DNA of 64,000 nt from Hermodice carunculata. Its lineage: Eukaryota; Annelida; Polychaeta; Eunicida; Amphinomidae. How positions within the stretch are numbered: the stretch's first letter is position 1; the number at the start of each line of letters is the position of its first letter. The translations under genes and the position numbers were made by a program. The notes beneath the pieces are model-generated. The model made no database searches and had not been told where the DNA came from. It was given only the letters and a program-made list of their open reading frames with translations. The stretch lies in assembly GCA_964020975.1 (NCBI GenBank), contig OZ026628.1, positions 16,558,240-16,622,239 of the forward strand. The letters are read 5' to 3'. Shown piece after piece: positions 59,920 through 64,000 of the stretch.

Positions 59920-60062
59920 AAATTCCACATGTCTGTGTCATGGGGAATGGATTTAGACAACACTCGTTTCAAACCGTTCACTGCTCGCCAAAGGTTCGGA
60001 GTGAACGGTTTTAAAACTCGTGCTGTCTAAATTCATTCCCCATGACACGGCCATTTTGGAAT
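59920..60062. mobile_element. Near-perfect foldback palindrome (MITE-like)
   Basis: Arms 59935-59982 and 60000-60048 are inverted complements over about 48 bases (GTGTCATGGGGAATGGATTT with AAATTCATTCCCCATGACAC; CAAACCGTTCACT with AGTGAACGGTTTT), with a 17-base loop. Weaker pairing (AATTCCA / TGGAATT) extends the outer ends. It would form a strong hairpin or cruciform. No coding content. Confidence 0.88.
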
Positions 60063-60064
60063 TC

Positions 60065-60450
60065 TCTATTTTGATAGGATGATGTTTGGAGCAGTAAAAT
60101 CTCACAGGAATTATGCCACAGGCAATGGATAGGCAATGTACCATGACACTAATAACCTTTTTAAAGAATGAGTATCCAATCTTTATGACCGAAGACTTTT
60201 TTGGGGGGGCTATTGTTTAAAGGAAAAAGGTTGCATGTCCTTACACAGATGAAACGTCACTTATGTTTAGCAATCCAAGTAAAGGTCACAGAAAACCTTA
60301 ATGCTTACCCACATTGATCAAAGACGTTCGGTACACTGCGACATGCGCAACCATTTATGGTCCAATGCCTCTATACAGTTTGAGCTGGTATTTGTCGATG
60401 CCTGCACTAGCTGCTGTTCGCTTTTCCTATTTTGCACAGTTCCGTTTGGG
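60065..60450. other. Non-coding, flank of the transposase remnant
   Basis: No gene is supported; an open frame enters the transposase remnant from 60314 but its first part is not recognisable. Confidence 0.35.
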
Positions 60451-60454
60451 AAAT

Positions 60455-60960
60455 ATGGATTGTTTACGAAGAGTGAAAAGGAAAAAGAAAGGGCGGTTTG
60501 TTAACAAATGCCTAAAAAAAGGACCAAATGCTTTAAAACAAGGCAGAATATGTCGAAACACGGCAGTGGTAGACCAAAACGCAAGTACACAATCAGCGAA
60601 CGCTGACCAAGCCGCCGTCGAAAGTGCCACGCCCACCCCCCAAATGCCACATGCACATGTAAACATGGACAGTTATAACTGGGACGAAAGTCGTAGAATA
60701 GTGGAACTAAGTGTACAAGCCGTTAATTTGTATGCGAAGAATGTAAAAAAAAATTGTCACTAAAAATACAGAATCAGAAAAACGATATGGCTTGGCCAGT
60801 GTACTTTACATTTCTTGTGAATGTGGTACGATAAACGCTGTCCCAACTGGGGGGGGGGGGGGGGACCACAGTAATACCCCAGCGTCAAAAGGTGGCACAG
60901 GCATATTTGATAATGTGCTGCCTGTGTTACCATTCGACAATGTATTAAGGCAACTATAAT
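60455..60960 (+). pseudogene. Mutator-like DNA transposase, N-terminal remnant with a frame change
   Basis: From the ATG at 60455 the frame reads MDCLRRVKRKKKGRFVNKCL, a basic start, then a spacer and YNWDESRRIVELSVQAVNL before a stop at 60761. In another frame from about 60755, TESEKRYGLASVLYISCECG and TINAVPTG continue the same domain. RIVEL followed by ExRYGLxSxLYxxCxCGxxNxVPTG is the signature I know from Mutator-type transposase domains abundant in aquatic animals. A 16-base G run (60849-60864) follows PTG, then KGGTGIFDN may be the next block. The one-base frame change in the A9 run at 60747 and loss of the catalytic part make it dead. Confidence 0.7.
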
Positions 60961-60964
60961 TTTG

Positions 60965-61913
60965 ATATTCTTATTTTTACATCTTTTTCCACATTGTTGT
61001 ATTGCACTATGGAGAGAATCTTAAAATGTTTGCCTCTTCTCAGTTAAACTATGAAAGTATATATTATGACTGGAATATAAACTTAACGACGTACTGCCTA
61101 CATACATGTATATTGATATGGTATCGAAGTTAGACAATGAATGGATACCTTGTGCCTGTGAACTTAGAACAAATTAAGTCAACATGCATGAATTCTTTGT
61201 ACAATTGCGGAAACAATGGCACCCTATGATATCTTTTTTTTGTTAATCAATGAAATCAGTACATATTTTGGAAACCCCCTACAATTTTTCAGGGATTTGC
61301 AAATATTTCTTTGTATTTCAAACTTAAAAAATAATGTGAGCACTTACACATTTTTGCAGAACGACATGAATTTAGTCACATTCCAGCATGTTTTGTCTAC
61401 ATATTTGTAACTAAAAGGCTTAATATACATTGCATACACTCGTATTGAGTTACTTTATGCATATTTTGCATCCTTAATTTATTTGTTTGCTTCTACCCAC
61501 ATATATAATGTTGGCTATCAAGTTTCTGTAATCCTTACATGTATCGCCACCTAGCAACAAAAGTAGCACTGTGACATGTCAATTTTTTGCTTGTATTTTG
61601 TTTCAAATGCCAATATCTTTGTTCACACCAAAAACCAGAGATTTTTAAATTCTTTTGACCAGTGTACCGAAAGTCTTTAATCTCGTATTCCCAATGGTTT
61701 GCAACAGAGGTAGGTTGGGTGGGTACTAACGACTGTTGCCGAACTATTTTCATGACACACTGAGCGCAATTTCACGGTTGTTTGTATATGTTTCACATTC
61801 AGTTAAGACTTTGATTATAAAGGAAGTAACCAAACCGAACATGTGAAAGAAATACACCTGAAACTAATAACAGGAACTTTGTATTTTAGGTACAATAAAT
61901 AAATACACACACA

Positions 61914-61949
<36 letters not shown>

Positions 61950-61970
61950 CGTGCTCAAGTTACATCTTCA
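60965..61970. other. Non-coding stretch
   Basis: No gene is recognised. (TA)n tract at 61916-61945. Confidence 0.4.
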
Positions 61971-61975
61971 ATACA

Positions 61976-62314
61976 TCACTCCATAGTAATTTCCAGTATC
62001 TCCCCTGGCGAATATGGATTGAGAATAAAAATGGAATAGCGGAACGTAGGGAGTTCACTGGTACACATAACGTCAATAGCAAGATTGACCTCTTTATGGT
62101 CCAAAACACCCGTCAGCGGCCGGTCCATGGTGTCACAAAGCTCTTGCATAACAAAGACATTGGCTACCAAAGTGGCTTTACCTGGATAACACAGAGCATT
62201 CTCTGTGGAAAGGTGTATACCCTCGACAGCGATCAATACATCTCTTGCAATATCATATTTATGGAGAATGTAATTCAATGATCTACCAGCAGGAGAACGA
62301 GTGTCTTCAAGCAA
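61976..62314 (-). other. Unassigned 112-codon protein-like open frame
   Basis: The minus-strand frame is open between stops. It reads LEDTRSPAGRSLNYILHKYD, then IARDVLIAVEGIHLSTENAL, then LPTFRYSIFILNPYSPGEIL and ends EITME. There is no ATG at the upstream end (a TTG lies at 62314 and a stop eight codons before it), so it is more likely an exon or a fragment than a whole gene. Acidic/hydrophobic alternation and low Lys/Phe content set it apart from random frames in this AT-rich DNA. No domain recognised; host exon and transposon origin are both open. Confidence 0.4.
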
Positions 62315-62319
62315 TAATT

Positions 62320-64000
62320 TCCGCAGATTTTAAATGAAGTATATCCATTATGAATGATTTTATGAGCACGTTTTATGAAACATATATCGACCCTCATATC
62401 ACTGATTAACATTAAAACTAACGAGGCACTTTGTGGCCAGAACGTGACTGACAAATGAGTATTAATTGTATATCTGATGTTTTAACATAGCCCCACTTGG
62501 CCCCTGCAGAGTGTCTGACTTCCTCTTGAGATTATTTAACATAAGTAAACACAAAAATATGGGAAACAACTTTTATCTATACTCTAGGTGCCTTTGAAGT
62601 ACTTGGGTGTACGGTTTGTTCAATCTCCAACAATATTTCAAACAACATAAACAATTTATGGTCAGCCACATATAAAACATGTTTTTTTCTCTATATCTTA
62701 TTTTAAACCACATAATCAAATAGATTTTATTTACACAGTTATATAGTTGATGTACACCTACTTTAATCGTAAAATAAGTAAAGAGATCTGACAATCCTGT
62801 GGTGGTACATGTGCATTTCATATGCACCTATTTATTTTACTTTAAAGAATATTTTCGTATTATTGATCACAAACATAAATCTTTGCGCGTCTAGTACATT
62901 AATATAGATTACACTGGAAATTGTGTAACATAAGAGGCATGCTTCTTTATGCACATCCATCTCACGGGGAAAGAAGGCCTCTCCAGCTACACAAAATGAG
63001 ACCTAAGCATTATCATGATTACACAGCTCATCATGGGTTCCTCTGTCACCTTATTATCATTGGTTCTTTCTCAAATAGAAGCATGCTGTGTTACAATTAA
63101 AAAACGCTTTTCAATATTTTCAATTCTATTGAAAAACATGGCAAAGATCAACTCTCTATTTCACGTCTTTATGCTCATCACCCTGTGGTGTCAGTATTAA
63201 CGAGACTCCCGCATATCACATGTGACGTGATACAAATTAACCTGTCTCCGGTGTTATCCTTGATAAGCTTCTGTAATCAGGTGAAAATTAATATTGTTTT
63301 TGTGCACTTACATGTGGGTATCAATCATTACTGTAGTATAATTACTCATGTAGGCAAATATTATGAACTTAATTTCCTCTTCTACAAAAAACAATTCCCT
63401 TCCTTGTATTGGCCGATATATTTATTGAAAGCTAAGTGGGTGGACAGTCAGTGGAAACAAAAATTGTACAGATACCTTGCACAATATGACCAAAGCATCT
63501 GAACTCTCCTCCTTCCCACGGGTGTGGTACTGACGAGTAGGTGTCAGATGTATAAATACATGAATTAAAAAAAAGAAAGGAAACTATAGCGCGTACAGCC
63601 CATCCGCAGCTGACCCGGGGGGGGGGGGGGATTTGGTAAAATGGATATATTCAAAATAAGTTGAAAAAAATCCGTTTTGAAATAGGTAGGTAAAAAGGAG
63701 TCCTTATTACACAAATTTAGGGCGGATTTAAAAAAAATATATATTAATGAGGTTGTGGGGGACTAATAATCGTACTCACCAATTTAATGGTAAAGATCTA
63801 TGGAGCAATATACTTTTAAAGTTAAGAGTTGCATTCATCAAATCAATGTGAGCTACATCTAACTTTTAGGTAGCACATTTCTTAAGTCATGAGAGAGAGG
63901 CTTTCCTTCGTACTATATTTATGTCTGTTGCATGCCTTTCTTTATATAATTGGATTTCAAAGTCGCTAACTTGGTGACCGGGATTTTGATCATGGTTGAA
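62320..64000. other. Non-coding end of the window
   Basis: No supportable gene. A 14-base G run lies at 63617-63630 next to ACAGCCCATCCGCAGCTGACC, which resembles the family Y terminal sequence (GTGAACAGCCCATGCTCAGCTGACC at 38605-38629), so a fragment of a family Y end may lie at about 63590-63615. Confidence 0.4.

Noticed and set aside
1-64000. CRISPR array, bacterial operon, rRNA genes, or large intact virus-like element
   Set aside because: Repeats lack regular short spacers, no ribosome-binding-site-led gene series exists, no rRNA sequence was recognised, and no capsid, envelope or integrase-type coding region could be read.

Overview
This is eukaryotic, AT-rich, intron-and-repeat-dominated DNA, most likely from a marine invertebrate. 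The reasons are short phase-1 immunoglobulin exons scattered over tens of kilobases, decayed LINE and SINE copies, dense TA/CA/GA microsatellites, and long families of diverged tandem repeats of the GACCTTGACC and GCCACCTGGTGAAC type. Frequent TAGGCCTA-like strings hint at an echinoderm or hemichordate, but the sequence does not settle this. No bacterial-type operon, rRNA, CRISPR array or intact long open reading frame is present. The only convincing host coding sequence is on the plus strand and belongs to one immunoglobulin-superfamily (IgSF) family. It has three 52-base first exons that encode signal peptides (3073, 34194, 37304), and Ig-domain exons of two classes, all in phase 1-1. Class A (4198 broken, 4851 intact, 42913 intact) carries C-x3-C-x3-C before the core Trp. 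Class B (11270 fragment, 11776 intact, 45825 broken, 47785 intact, 50795 broken) carries C-x2-C in strand B and C-x-C in strand F. The order is signal - A - B in a left array (3-12 kb, with duplicated intron debris to about 21 kb) and signal - signal - A - B in a right array (34-51 kb). The inferred product is a secreted or membrane-anchored protein with an A-type and then a B-type V-like domain. No transmembrane, cytoplasmic or effector exon was recognised. About half of the Ig exons are dead, so the locus looks like a birth-and-death gene cluster of the kind used in innate recognition. Layout: 0-3 kb non-coding; 3-5.2 kb signal exon and tandem class A modules; 6-7.1 kb retroelement tails; 9-10 kb LINE with a SINE inside; 11-12.1 kb class B exons; 12.3-21 kb duplicated intron blocks, microsatellites and foldback elements; 21-34 kb largely unassigned with LINE debris, a MITE (27.3 kb) and repeat family Y (28.8 kb); 34-37.4 kb two further first exons; 38.6-41.9 kb family Y and the same MITE again in inverted orientation; 42.9-51.1 kb class A and B exons; 52-54 kb repeat family Z; 54.4-55.4 kb tandem family X; 55.6-63 kb LINE pieces, a foldback palindrome, a decayed Mutator-like transposase and unassigned protein-like open frames. 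Coordinates of repeats are by eye and approximate; Ig exon boundaries rest on visible splice sites. All similarity statements come from reading the sequence, and no search was run.
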